Source: DAISJI01 sp964559835 (lineage in GTDB: Bacteria > Acidobacteriota > Terriglobia > Terriglobales > Acidobacteriaceae). From it: a stretch of 64,000 bases of DNA. Position 1 is the stretch's first letter. Each line of letters begins with the position of its first letter. A program made the translations under genes and the position numbers. This document shows positions 9,054 to 17,679 of the stretch, piece after piece. The notes below the pieces were generated by a model. That model saw only the letters and a list, made by a program, of their open reading frames with translations, did not search any database and was not told the DNA's origin. The stretch is taken from assembly GCA_964559835.1 (NCBI GenBank), contig CAZLJE010000007.1, positions 1 through 64,000 of the forward strand, written 5' to 3'.

Positions 9054-9713
9054 CTATTTTGGCGATTGCGATTGGCTCGCCGTCGGCGCCGTCGTGCCGC
9101 TCGATTGTGGCTTCACGGTCGTTCCCTTCACGTTCGGAGAGACGCCGTTCGCCGTTGACTTGTCACCCGCGCCCGTCACCAGCGCCACCGTCAGTTCCGG
9201 CATTTGGTGGTTCCATCCGGCGGGAACGTTGTCGAAGACGATGCGCACCGGACGCTGCGAATTCGGCTTCACCGGCGCCTGCGTCAGGTCCTGCGTATCG
9301 CCCGCGGTATTTCCCTCGACGCCCATGACTCTCGCCCGCTGCGTTGCCAGAATGCGTCCATCCTGCCCGAGAAATTTCCCGTCCACCGCGACGCCGTTGA
9401 CGTCCGTTCCACCCGCGTTCGTCATCACCGCGTCTAACGCAACGGCGTTCCCCACCGGCGCCGGTATCAGCTTTACATTGGTGAACTGGATCTGCTCGCC
9501 TGTCGGTTGCGGCGGGATCTCGGCCGCGCTCGGCGTGGGCGCTACCTTTGGCGTCCGCGGCAGGAATGCGATCAGCGCGATCAGCAGCACGGCTGCCACA
9601 AGCAGCGCGATCGGCACCCAGGGCGCGCCACTTTTCGGCGCATTCTGCCGCAGGTGCAGTCTCAGGTCTCGACTATCTCGGTCTCGGTCAGGAAGCTTTG
9701 GATTGGTCGCCAT
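9054..9713 (-). CDS. Single-pass membrane protein, DUF2393-like paralogue
   Basis: A 219-residue protein with a charged N-terminus (LPDRDRDSRDLRLHLRQ), one transmembrane helix near residues 33-52 (WVPIALLVAAVLLIALIAFL), and a periplasmic domain sharing the plan of its neighbour: IQFTNVKLIPAPVGNAVALD, VMTNAGGTDVNGVAVDGKF and RPVRIVFDNVPAGWNHQMPEL. The C-terminal 45 residues are a low-complexity Thr/Ser/Gln/Pro tail absent from the neighbour. The two genes are co-oriented and probably a tandem duplication. No enzymatic motif is visible. Confidence 0.7.
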   Translation of the reverse strand: MATNPKLPDRDRDSRDLRLHLRQNAPKSGAPWVPIALLVAAVLLIALIAFLPRTPKVAPTPSAAEIPPQPTGEQIQFTNVKLIPAPVGNAVALDAVMTNAGGTDVNGVAVDGKFLGQDGRILATQRARVMGVEGNTAGDTQDLTQAPVKPNSQRPVRIVFDNVPAGWNHQMPELTVALVTGAGDKSTANGVSPNVKGTTVKPQSSGTTAPTASQSQSPK

Positions 9714-9882
9714 GAGTCCTCTCGCGCAAGGATTCCTTGCTCACTAGCACTGATGGCGCACTCCGCGGAACAAGTTTTCCGGATTCGTGAGTAGCAGAAA
9801 GGCAAAAGCCGAACCGCGGGTTACGCTGAATGCACGCGGACAGAACAACAACGAAAGTAGATCCGCGGTTAGTGTTTAGGTT

Positions 9883-11229
9883 TTACTCTCCCGCGACGGT
9901 AAGCCCGTCGATCCTCAGTGTCGGCGCGGCCACCGAACCGCGGAATTCCAGGTCACTGCCGATCTCGCTTACGTTCATCAGCATGTCGCGCAGGTTCCCC
10001 GCGACCGTGATCTCCTCCACCGGAAACGTGAGCTCCCCGCCCGAGATCCACAACCCGCTCGCCCCACGCGAGAAGTCGCCCGTCACCATGTTCACGCCGA
10101 AACCCATGAATTCCGTGACGTACAGCCCTTCCTTCACATCCGCGATAATGCTCTTCGGATTGCGCGATCCGGCTTCCAGAAAGAAGTTGCCCACGCCGAT
10201 CCCAGGATTCCCCGCCAGCCCGCGCGACGCATTGCCCGTCGTTTTCAGCCCGAGCTTCCGGGCCGTGTAGCTGTTCAGCAGGTACGATTTCAGCACGCCG
10301 CGCTCGATCACCGTCGTTCGCCGCGTCGGAATGCCTTCGCCGTCGAATGGCGAGCTGCCGAAGCCGCCGACGATCGTCCCATCGTCGATCACGCTGATGT
10401 TCTCGCCCGCAACCTTCTCGCCCAGCTTGCCGGCCAGGAACGACGCCCCGCGATACACCGAATCCCCGTTCACCGCCTCGAAGATGTGCTCCAGGATCGT
10501 GCGCGACATTAGCGGGTCCAGCACGATCGGCACCTTCGCGGTTTTCACCTTCCGCGCGCCCAGACGCCGCAGCGTCCGTTGCGCTGCAACTCGTCCTACT
10601 TCCTCCGGCGACTCCAATTTCTTCAGCGTGCGCGCCACCGAGAACCAGTAGTCGCGCTGCATTGCGCCGCCGTCGCCCTGCGCCACCGGCACCGCCGCCA
10701 CAGAACAATAGGAATTGCGGTACTCTCCGAGGAACCCGTACGAATTCGCCAGCACCTTGTGACCGTCGGCCGCGTCGAACGATCCGCCCTCGCTGTTGCT
10801 GATCCTCTTATCGGCCGACATCGCCGCCTGCTCCGCCCGCCGCGCATAATCGATGCGGTCGGCGGTCGAAAGCGAATACACGTCTTTATGGAAGAGGTCG
10901 AGATCGCCGGGCAGGCTCCCGAACTGCTCTGCCTCGGGCAGGCCGGCATGCGGATCTTCGCTCGTCACCTGCGCCAGCTTCAGCGCTGACCCGACCATCT
11001 GGTCCAGACCCTCGTTCGACAGATCGCTCGAATATGTGCTCGCCGCGCGCTTGCCCATAAACACGCGCACGCCGATCGCCTTCGCGCCCGATTCCTTCAG
11101 CGTTTCCGTTTGGCCCATCCGCACGACGGTCGAAAACTCGTTGCCTTCGCGCACCACAGCCTCGGCCGCAGAAGCGCCGCCCGCCATCGCCCGCTTCACT
11201 ACATCCACTGCGATTTCCTTCAGCTCCAT
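9883..11229 (-). CDS. tldE: TldE/PmbA subunit of the TldD/TldE protease
   Basis: A 448-residue PmbA/TldE homologue, the non-catalytic partner of the zinc protease TldD that trims unfolded or modified peptides. It starts MELKEIAVDVVKRAM and carries the family segments EGNEFSTVVRMGQTET, SYGFLGEYRNSY, VVLDPLMSRTILEHIF-like (PIVLDPLMSRTILEHIF), GIPTRRTTVIERGVLKSYLLNSYTARKLG and GDFSRGASGLWISGGELTFPVEEITVAG. The catalytic HExxxH of TldD is absent, as expected. tldD lies 0.8 kb upstream in the same orientation, separated by a small secreted-protein gene and repeats. Confidence 0.94.
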   Translation of the reverse strand: MELKEIAVDVVKRAMAGGASAAEAVVREGNEFSTVVRMGQTETLKESGAKAIGVRVFMGKRAASTYSSDLSNEGLDQMVGSALKLAQVTSEDPHAGLPEAEQFGSLPGDLDLFHKDVYSLSTADRIDYARRAEQAAMSADKRISNSEGGSFDAADGHKVLANSYGFLGEYRNSYCSVAAVPVAQGDGGAMQRDYWFSVARTLKKLESPEEVGRVAAQRTLRRLGARKVKTAKVPIVLDPLMSRTILEHIFEAVNGDSVYRGASFLAGKLGEKVAGENISVIDDGTIVGGFGSSPFDGEGIPTRRTTVIERGVLKSYLLNSYTARKLGLKTTGNASRGLAGNPGIGVGNFFLEAGSRNPKSIIADVKEGLYVTEFMGFGVNMVTGDFSRGASGLWISGGELTFPVEEITVAGNLRDMLMNVSEIGSDLEFRGSVAAPTLRIDGLTVAGE

Positions 11230-11238
11230 GCTCTCTCT

Positions 11239-11323
11239 TTATATGTGTGATTTAGTGATTTGTGATTGGAAATCGGTTGGGAGTCCAATCACAAATCACC
11301 AATCGCTAAATCACCAATGTGCC
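11239..11323. repeat. Family D word repeat (inverted AATCAC / GTGATT words)
   Basis: Words such as GTGATTTAGTGATTTGTGATTGG on the left are mirrored as CCAATCACAAATCACC on the right, forming an imperfect long stem immediately upstream of tldE on the minus strand. Similar wording occurs at 11998-12032. Confidence 0.65.
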
Positions 11324-11327
11324 CCGC

Positions 11328-11795
11328 TTAATAGCTTGCTTGAACCTGTATCGTCGTCCTCGGTCCCGGCGACGGTATCGTCGATCCCGCCGGCCAGCTC
11401 GCGCGCACATACCGCACCGGCGTCACCTGCAAACACTGGTTCGATCCCTCGGCGCGAGTCCGCGACCCGGCCAGCGTCAGCGGAAAATACGTGTGCCCGT
11501 CGATCGACCCGTCGAATTGCAGCCGCATATCGGTCGGATATCCCTTGTCCGTCTGGTCGAAGAACATGCAGACCGTGAGCGTCTTGGGGAACATCAGGTC
11601 GAAGCTGGTGGGCCACGGCGCGGTCGACGACAGTTCGCGTCCGTCGATCAGCGTCTGCGACCGCCCCATCTTCACCGGATCGAAATTGCACGTGCACTTC
11701 TCCCCCGAACTGCTCTGCGCGCTCAACACCACCGCCGCAATCAGAACCGCAAACATAATGGCCGCTACCGCGAGTAAACGCCCGTATGGTTTCAT
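11328..11795 (-). CDS. Secreted hypothetical protein
   Basis: A 155-residue protein with an N-terminal signal or anchor (LLAVAAIMFAVLIAAVVLSAQ) and a Cys-containing mature part (CTCNFDPVKMGRSQTLIDG, a central MFPKTLTVCMFFDQTDKGY and a C-terminal CLQVTPVRYVRASWPAG). I do not recognise a family. It lies between tldE and tldD in the same orientation but repeats flank it on both sides, so co-transcription is uncertain. Confidence 0.6.
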   Translation of the reverse strand: MKPYGRLLAVAAIMFAVLIAAVVLSAQSSSGEKCTCNFDPVKMGRSQTLIDGRELSSTAPWPTSFDLMFPKTLTVCMFFDQTDKGYPTDMRLQFDGSIDGHTYFPLTLAGSRTRAEGSNQCLQVTPVRYVRASWPAGSTIPSPGPRTTIQVQASY

Positions 11796-11813
11796 CTAGC
11801 CTCCAACGCCGTG

Positions 11814-12033
11814 CTCACGCCAGCGCGCGTGATTCCAATCTCCCGCGCCGTGCTCACGCCAGCGCGCGAAGCGCGCGGCAGAACGTAGCCCACGGCGTAA
11901 GCCGTGGGTAAACGTCACAGAAACTATACGAGCCCGCTTTAGCGGGCGACAGAGAATACGCCGAAGTCACAGCTCCAACCCGGCTTTGTCGTTTCCGCAA
12001 ATCACTCAATCGCAAATCACTAAATCACCAATC
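11814..12033. repeat. Cluster of several palindromic repeat families
   Basis: Two direct copies of GCCGTGCTCACGCCAGCGCGC (11818-11838 region and 11849-11869), a hairpin GCCCACGGCGTAAGCCGTGGG (about 11888-11908), a second hairpin AGCCCGCTTTAGCGGGC (about 11931-11947), and family D words (AATCACTCAATCGCAAATCAC) up to 12032. No coding region is supported. Confidence 0.65.
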
Positions 12034-12034
12034 C

Positions 12035-13537
12035 TCAGGCTCCCGTCCCGCCCACCGTGATCCTATCCACCTTCAACGTCGGGATGCCCACGCCCACCGG
12101 CACGCTCTGTCCATCTTTGCCGCATGTCCCGATGCCCTCATCGAGCTTCAGATCGTTCCCGACCATCGACACCCTCGTCAGCACATCCGGCCCGTTCCCG
12201 ATGAGCGTGCAGTTCTTCAGCGGCGCCGTGACCTTGCCGTCCTCGATCATGTACGCTTCGGACGACCGCGACGCGGGGATTGCGAGCGATGTTCCTGGAG
12301 TGGCGGGTTTGAGGGTCGGAAAGCCAGTACAGGTCGAAGCCGTCGTNNNNNNNNNNCCGTTGGTGATGTCCACCGGCCCGCCGCCGAAGTTCACCGCGAA
12401 AACGCCGCGCTTCACCGACCGGATGATGTCTCCCGGATCATCCTCGCCCGCGAGCATGTACGTGTTCGTCATGCGCGGCATTGGGATGTGCTCGTAGCTC
12501 TCGCGCCGTCCGTTGCCGGTGTTGTGAATGCCCATGAGCCGCGACGACAGCTTGTCGCTCAGATATCCCTTCAGGATCCCGTTCTCGATCAGCACCGTCT
12601 CGCTCGTCGGATTGCCCTCGTCGTCGACGTTCAACGACCCGCGCCGCCCCGGCACCGTCCCGTTATCGACTACCGTGCACTTATCGCTCGCGACGCGCTT
12701 TCCGATCAGCCCCGTGAATGCCGACGTGCCCTTGCGATTGAAATCGGCTTCCAGCCCGTGCCCGATCGCTTCGTGCAGCAGGATCCCCGGCCACCCCGGG
12801 CCGAGCACCACTTCCATCTCGCCCGCCGGCGCCGGAACCGCGTCCAGTTGGATGATCGCCTGCCGCGCCGATTCCTTCGCGAAGTGCTCCGGCGTGTGCA
12901 CGGTGTCGAAGAAGTCCAAGCCCACTCGTCCGCCGCCGCCCGCCGTTCCCTTCGCCGACTCCTGCCCGCTCCGCGCGATGCACATCACGCTCATGCGCGA
13001 CAGCGGCTGCGAGTCCTCGGCGAAAGACCCGTCCGAGCCGATCACCAGGATCCGCCGCAGTTCGTCCGCATAGCCGACGCGCACTTCTTTAATGCGCGGA
13101 TCGTATTCGCGTGCCGCGACGTCCGCCCGTGTAACCAGGCTCAGCTTCTCGGCAACGTCGGCGTTCACCGGCGGCGCCGCCACCGGGTAAAGGTTGCGCG
13201 ACGCGCCTTCCTTCAGGCTGACCTCCGGCGTCTTCGCCGGGCCACTCGCGATCATCGCCGCCGTCTTGGCCGCGTGCGTGATCTTCTCCGGCGATAGATC
13301 GTCGGTGTAGGCGTATCCCGTGCGCTCGCCCGAAATCACTCGCACGCCGCAACCGGCAGAAATGCCCTGCGTCGCCGACTTCACCATCGACTCGTCGACC
13401 GAGATCGACGTCGTCGTCAGGTATTCGAAGTAAAGGTCCGCGTAGTCGCCGCCCGCCGATAGCGCCGCCGACAGGTAGCGTTCCACGTCCCGGTCCGACA
13501 GCCCGTATTTTTCGAAGAAATAATTCCCGTGTGTCAT
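12035..13537 (-). CDS. tldD: Metalloprotease TldD, interrupted by a 10-N gap
   Basis: Catalytic zinc subunit of TldD/TldE. The HExxxH motif is intact in LLHEAIGHGLEADFNRKG, with flanking GRRGSLNVDDEGNPT and ENGILKGYLSDKLSSRLMG segments; the C-terminus has SEAYMIEDGKVTAPL and LIGNGPDVLTRVSMVGNDL. ATG 13537 (MTHGNYFFEKYGLSD) is the usual start. The stretch between VDITN and SEAY, normally about seven residues, is replaced by Ns plus about 27 unrelated residues, so the printed translation there is wrong. The gene is probably intact in the organism and damaged by scaffolding. Confidence 0.9.
   Translation of the reverse strand: MTHGNYFFEKYGLSDRDVERYLSAALSAGGDYADLYFEYLTTTSISVDESMVKSATQGISAGCGVRVISGERTGYAYTDDLSPEKITHAAKTAAMIASGPAKTPEVSLKEGASRNLYPVAAPPVNADVAEKLSLVTRADVAAREYDPRIKEVRVGYADELRRILVIGSDGSFAEDSQPLSRMSVMCIARSGQESAKGTAGGGGRVGLDFFDTVHTPEHFAKESARQAIIQLDAVPAPAGEMEVVLGPGWPGILLHEAIGHGLEADFNRKGTSAFTGLIGKRVASDKCTVVDNGTVPGRRGSLNVDDEGNPTSETVLIENGILKGYLSDKLSSRLMGIHNTGNGRRESYEHIPMPRMTNTYMLAGEDDPGDIIRSVKRGVFAVNFGGGPVDITNXXXXTTASTCTGFPTLKPATPGTSLAIPASRSSEAYMIEDGKVTAPLKNCTLIGNGPDVLTRVSMVGNDLKLDEGIGTCGKDGQSVPVGVGIPTLKVDRITVGGTGA
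12266..12346 (-). pseudogene. Stray fragment resembling a PNPOx-type split-barrel protein
   Basis: Read on the minus strand from the edge of the N gap, in a frame different from tldD, the DNA gives DGFDLYWLSDPQTRHSR then NIARNPRVAV. That is the wording of pyridoxamine-phosphate-oxidase-like proteins (flavin or F420 split barrels). It ends abruptly where the tldD frame resumes at SEAY. It is most simply a chimeric contig end rather than a real insertion. Confidence 0.55.
12347..12356. other. Assembly gap (10 N)
   Basis: Ten unknown bases inside tldD mark a scaffold join of arbitrary or unknown size. Confidence 0.99.
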
Positions 13538-13976
13538 AACTTTGATTGGATGCCGCGCCCCCACTTTCGGCGCAACGGTATTACCAGTCTATAGAAATCA
13601 AAAATGAAAAATCGAAAATCAAAAATAGGTTGGTGTCATTCCGAGCGAGGATGCCGCCATAAGCGCGTGGTGTTCGCCGTAACACCGGCGTCCCGGCGGT
13701 CGCTCCGAACCTCGCGTCCACGTCATCGTGAAACGTTCGTGGCCATCGCGCGTACTCTTGCTTTGCCACAACACAACGTGACCCGCATCACATACAACTT
13801 CCGACGTTGCCCGTATCCTGAATTCCACGATGGACGCAGGGTGTAGTATCTAAACCCTCGATTTAACTGATTGGCAATCTTCTCCGCGTGAAAAGCACGC
13901 CAAAGTCGCCGGGTTACCCACGTTTAACTTGTTCATTCCACACAGCCGCTGATAAAACTGCGCGTTACTACACGAC
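13538..13976. other. Divergent intergenic region with word repeats
   Basis: 439 bp between tldD and the PD-(D/E)XK-like gene. It holds AAATCAAAAATGAAAAATC words (13595-13628), followed by GTCATTCCGAGCGAGGATGCC wording (13634-13655) also found inverted at 26595-26620. A possible promoter for the rightward gene is TTGTTC (13929-13934), 16 bp, GATAAA (13951-13956). No gene is supported. Confidence 0.45.
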
Positions 13977-15503
13977 GTGGCAATAACCGAACAGTACATA
14001 GACGCCGCTGAGCTCTCTCTCACGCTCCAGCTCTACTTGGCCGACCACCCCCGCATCACCATCGCCGAAGACGACGAGGTCCTCTTCGACCTTCCCGGCG
14101 CCCGCTACTCGGTCTCCGGCGAGCACGGCAAGTGCCTCCTCCACCTCTGGTCGGCCGAGCGCAATCTCGTGCGTCGCGTCCTCTCCATCGAGGAGCGCAA
14201 GAGCGAGCTGACTCTGACCATCCAGCGCTTCGGCCAAACCAAGCCCAACACGCTCCACCTGATGGCTGCCGGCGAGCGCCGCGCACCGGGTACACGCGCC
14301 GCCGAACGCACGGCCTATCGTGCCCTGCTCAAGCGCGTCCTCGAACGCGACTTCCCCGACTACCGCGCCGACCGCTTCACTTCCGTCATGGACCTGGAGC
14401 ACTCGATGGGTCCCGTGTACGCGCGCGGCATCCTACATCGTGGCCGCTCCGCCATTGCCGTGCTCGGTGTCAGCAGCGGTGAGACGCAGGCCGCAGTCGA
14501 CAACTCGCTCACCACCGGCCTGCTCTGGTTGTCATCGGTGCGCGAGACGATGCGCCAGTGGACCCAAGGGTTGATGGTCGTCGTCCCTGCTGGCCGCTCC
14601 GACGTGGTGCGCGCGCGCATGGCTTCGATCTCCACCGGCGCGGGACGGCTGTCGCTCTACGAACTCGACGAGCGCGAGCAGACGCTCATTCAGCGCGACT
14701 GCGGTGACGGCGGCAACATCCGCACCCGCCTCGTGCAGTCGCCCGATCCGCAGGGCATCCTCAGCCGGTTCGCCGAGCCGATCGCCCGAATCCGCAGCTT
14801 GCTGCCCGACGTCGAAGTCTCGACGCCTACCTCCGCCGAGATCGTCTTTCGCTACCGCGGCCTGGAGTTCGCCCGCTCTCGCATCGTGCTCGACGGCTTC
14901 CGCCGTGTAACCGAGACCGTCTTCGGCCTAGGCGCCGAAGAGACGCTGCTCACCGATGGCACTGCCGACCAGTTCGCCGCCCTCGTCGAGCGCGTGCGCG
15001 ACGCGCGGCAGGGCACACCGCAACCGAAAGACCCGCTCTGGCGGATGTCGCCCGAACGCTGGCTGGAGTCGCTCGTCGTCCGCGACGTGACCGCGCTCGA
15101 TCGCCGTCTCGATGCGCGCTTCGTCTACTCGCAGGTGCCTGCGTTCGCCGCCAGCGACCGCGCCATGATCGACGTCCTCACCTGCACCCGTGACGGCCGC
15201 CTCGCCGTGCTGGAGCTGAAAGCGGACGAGGACTTCCACCTCCCGCTACAGGGGCTCGACTACTGGTCGCGCGTGCGCTGGCATCATCAGCGCGGCGAGT
15301 TCAAGCGCTTCGGCTACTTCGCCGGCCGCGAACTCTCAGACGAGTCACCGCTGCTCTACCTCGTCGCGCCGGCCCTCCGCATCCACCCCGAGACCGACAC
15401 GCTGCTCAAGTTCCTGTCGCTCGAAGTCGAATGGGAGCTGATCGCCGTGGACGAACGCTGGAGAGATGGGTTGAAGGTGGTGTTCAGAAAGCGAAGGGCG
15501 TAG
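13977..15503 (+). CDS. Uncharacterised protein with C-terminal PD-(D/E)XK-like domain
   Basis: A 508-residue protein starting at GTG 13977. The N-terminal 300 residues are unrecognised but include DLPGARYSVSGEHGKCLLHLWSAERN, reminiscent of proteins handling arbitrary substrates rather than metabolites. The C-terminal region has a nuclease-like core: IDVLTCTRDGRLAVLELKA (Asp, then Glu-Leu-Lys) followed by LQGLDYWSRVRWH, matching the D...ExK...Q order of PD-(D/E)XK nucleases. Whether it cuts nucleic acid is inference. It lies next to the TIR-like pair and the UvrC-like gene, which suggests a defence or DNA-processing patch. No signal peptide is seen. Confidence 0.6.
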   Translation: MAITEQYIDAAELSLTLQLYLADHPRITIAEDDEVLFDLPGARYSVSGEHGKCLLHLWSAERNLVRRVLSIEERKSELTLTIQRFGQTKPNTLHLMAAGERRAPGTRAAERTAYRALLKRVLERDFPDYRADRFTSVMDLEHSMGPVYARGILHRGRSAIAVLGVSSGETQAAVDNSLTTGLLWLSSVRETMRQWTQGLMVVVPAGRSDVVRARMASISTGAGRLSLYELDEREQTLIQRDCGDGGNIRTRLVQSPDPQGILSRFAEPIARIRSLLPDVEVSTPTSAEIVFRYRGLEFARSRIVLDGFRRVTETVFGLGAEETLLTDGTADQFAALVERVRDARQGTPQPKDPLWRMSPERWLESLVVRDVTALDRRLDARFVYSQVPAFAASDRAMIDVLTCTRDGRLAVLELKADEDFHLPLQGLDYWSRVRWHHQRGEFKRFGYFAGRELSDESPLLYLVAPALRIHPETDTLLKFLSLEVEWELIAVDERWRDGLKVVFRKRRA

Positions 15504-15511
15504 GTCGCGGG

Positions 15512-16156
15512 TTATTGTGCCTCCAGGGCCCACATTTCGCGTGCAGCGATAACAAGATCGTTGAAGATGCGCGCTTCAAAGAGGTCTCTCGTGCCCGCTT
15601 CCCGCTGCAACTTGGGGATGATCCGCCGCAGTTTGCGATACACGCTCAGCATGCGCGGTACCCTGGGGCGCTCCGAACGGCTGACGAACGCGTTGCACAG
15701 CGCGCGCATTACTCCACCGACAGTCGCTTCATGAATGTGGAAGTCGGTGCCATTCAGGTCGCTGAGCGACTTCAACGGCCGATGGGGCACGGCATCGCAC
15801 CCGATCCAGACGTGCTGCCTTGCATTCAGCAGCGCCCACGCCACCGCAAGTCCCAGTTCGAATGGCATGTTGAAACGCGGTGACCGTGGTGGTTTGCGGT
15901 CCAGTTCGATCCGGGAGATGTCATGGACGGAGAACCGGCAGCCCTGGATCAGTTGAAAAATGCGCTCCAGTCGACGGGCATCACGCGGGAACCCCAGCGT
16001 CGCGAGTGGCTTCAGGCCGTGTGCCGTCAGGCCCACCACGTATGCTACATACAGGTTTTCGAACTGCTTGTCGTACGGGATGTTCAGGAAACAGTCGTTT
16101 GCTTTAACGCGTGGCTTTTGCAGCCTTCCTGCGGGTGGCATTTGTCCGTTTTCCAC
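15512..16156 (-). CDS. TIR-like / nucleoside-deoxyribosyltransferase-like fold protein
   Basis: A 214-residue protein beginning (GTG 16156; ATG 16141 alternative) with a short tail and then CFLNIPYDKQFENLYVAYV, continuing QGCRFSVHDISRIELDR and FNMPFELGLAVAWALL. This pattern (F-(V/L)-N-x-P-(F/Y)-D, C-R-x-x-(I/V)-H-D-I-S, and a Glu in N-M-P-x-E-L-G) belongs to a family I recall as TIR-like or deoxyribosyltransferase-like proteins; the last Glu would be the catalytic residue for N-glycosidic cleavage. The C-terminal 60 residues are basic. Its start overlaps the upstream small gene by 53 bases, so the two are translationally coupled. A nucleotide-targeting defence role is inference. Confidence 0.65.
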   Translation of the reverse strand: MENGQMPPAGRLQKPRVKANDCFLNIPYDKQFENLYVAYVVGLTAHGLKPLATLGFPRDARRLERIFQLIQGCRFSVHDISRIELDRKPPRSPRFNMPFELGLAVAWALLNARQHVWIGCDAVPHRPLKSLSDLNGTDFHIHEATVGGVMRALCNAFVSRSERPRVPRMLSVYRKLRRIIPKLQREAGTRDLFEARIFNDLVIAAREMWALEAQ

Positions 16157-16358
16157 TGCGAGATTTGGAACTGCTCACTGCCACACTTCTTTTTCCATTG
16201 CGCCGCGCACTTCGGGAAGAGCCGAACGCCTGATCGATAATGGCGACAATGCGGCGATAGCGTCTCTTCGATACTCCGAGCTCCGCCGCGAATTCTTCGG
16301 CGGACTTCGGCACAAAATCAAGACGTATTGGTTTTCCGTTGTGCATGGACTTCTTCAT
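16104..16358 (-). CDS. Small basic HTH-like protein overlapping the TIR-like gene
   Basis: An 84-residue protein. Residues 18-43 (AEEFAAELGVSKRRYRRIVAI split over a short helix-turn-helix-like region) look like a DNA-binding helix pair, and the last 40 residues are a Ser/Arg/Lys tail (RRNGKRSVAV, RKAAKATR). It is the first gene of the pair with the TIR-like protein. It could be a regulator, an antitoxin-like partner or a nucleic-acid-binding subunit; none is proven. The Lys/Arg tail and 53-base overlap are unusual. Confidence 0.55.
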   Translation of the reverse strand: MKKSMHNGKPIRLDFVPKSAEEFAAELGVSKRRYRRIVAIIDQAFGSSRSARRNGKRSVAVSSSKSRSGKRTNATRRKAAKATR

Positions 16359-16437
16359 TGTACGTCCCTCGTCAACCTGACTTCACCTTATTGGATGACT
16401 TTGCGAAGCGCGCCGGCACACCACTGCTCGAAGTACC

Positions 16438-17670
16438 TCAGTGTTCTGTGCCCATCTCGGACGCCTTGCCGCGGTTGACCCAGTAGTCGCGCGTGGTCTC
16501 GCTGAGGTCGCCCGTCGGCTTCTCGCCTTTGAATACCCGCGAGATGCCGCGCACCACGCGACGCATCGGCAGCTCGCCCCGGTCATCGGCGAAGAACAGC
16601 TCGCCTACTTTGACGGAGCGGAAGTACCAGCGCTTCAGGATGGCCAGGTGCTCCTCCGTCTCCTGCTGCGAGCACTCAGGAACGGCCGCCGCGGCGAGCG
16701 CCTCCTGGATGCGGCGCTCCATGGAGAGCGGGGTCTTGACCTTCGCCGTGGCTGCCGCCGCGTCGGCGCCTACCGTCTCCTTGGGGATGTGGAAGGTGAT
16801 TGGCGGCACAATGCAGCCGCGCTCGATGCGGAACAGCGTGACTGAATCCGGCTCCGCTGAAGGCTGGATCATCAGCGCCGACAGCCGGTCGATGCGGTGG
16901 ACGATCTCCGGCGCTTGCGCCAGCACCGGCTTCAGCTTCTCGATTACGGAATGCACGGCGGCGGCGGTCTCGAAGTGCAGCTCTTCCGACGCCCGGTCGC
17001 GTTCGGTGGCCAGTTGGCGCGCCAGTGACCCGCCACGCGTATCGAAGAAGGTCACGACGCGCGCCGTCTCGCTCGCGTACTGCTCGTCTGTGCAGCCCTG
17101 GAAGCAGGGCGCCAGGCACATCTTCATCTCGGAGTACACGCAGCCCGGGTGCTTCGGGTCAGGGGCCAGCTCCTCGACGCAGCGCCGGATCTTGAAGAAG
17201 TCGAGGGCGTCGTTAGCGAACTTCTCAGCCGCCGCGCGCGACGCGAACGGCCCGTAGAACACCGAACCTGCGCGGGCGCCACTCAGGTGCGTAGTCACCG
17301 AGACGCGCGGAAAGCGGTTCTCCACGTGGAAGCGCAGCAGAGGCGCGGGACGAAAGCGCAGGCGTTGCTGGTAGGTGCGGGGGAAGACCTCGCGCAAGGT
17401 CTTGTAAAGCAGGAATCCGGACTCGAAGTCGGAGCCGGCCGGCGCGTACTCGATATGCGCAACGCGGTCGCGCAGGGTCAGGCGGCGCGACAGACCTTCC
17501 GGCGCTCCGAGCAGGCGCACCAGGCGGCGGCGCAGGTTGGCGGTCTTGCTGACGTACGGCTCGGTCGCCGGGTCGCTTCCCCGCAGCAGGAACACAGCAG
17601 GCGCAGCCGGTACGGAGGCAAAGACCTCAGCATCGCGTTCGGGAGCGAAGTCGAGTTGCCGGGAAAGCAC
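16438..17670 (-). CDS. UvrC-like GIY-YIG protein lacking the UvrC C-terminal half
   Basis: A 410-residue relative of excinuclease subunit C. The N-terminus resembles the UvrC GIY-YIG domain, but the signature is degenerate (AVFLLRG ... PYVSKTANLRRRL). A UvrC-type middle region follows: FYGPFASRAAAEKF, FFKIRRC, and the Cys-rich HPGCVYSEMKMCLAPCFQGCTDEQY, then a UVR-motif-like helical segment (ERDRASEELHFETAAAVHSVIEKL). The C-terminal RNase H endonuclease and HhH domains of true UvrC are missing. The role may be structural or regulatory in repair. A zinc-ribbon gene ends nine bases upstream of its start, suggesting an operon. Confidence 0.8.
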   Translation of the reverse strand: MLSRQLDFAPERDAEVFASVPAAPAVFLLRGSDPATEPYVSKTANLRRRLVRLLGAPEGLSRRLTLRDRVAHIEYAPAGSDFESGFLLYKTLREVFPRTYQQRLRFRPAPLLRFHVENRFPRVSVTTHLSGARAGSVFYGPFASRAAAEKFANDALDFFKIRRCVEELAPDPKHPGCVYSEMKMCLAPCFQGCTDEQYASETARVVTFFDTRGGSLARQLATERDRASEELHFETAAAVHSVIEKLKPVLAQAPEIVHRIDRLSALMIQPSAEPDSVTLFRIERGCIVPPITFHIPKETVGADAAAATAKVKTPLSMERRIQEALAAAAVPECSQQETEEHLAILKRWYFRSVKVGELFFADDRGELPMRRVVRGISRVFKGEKPTGDLSETTRDYWVNRGKASEMGTEH

Positions 17671-17679
17671 AGGCTTATT

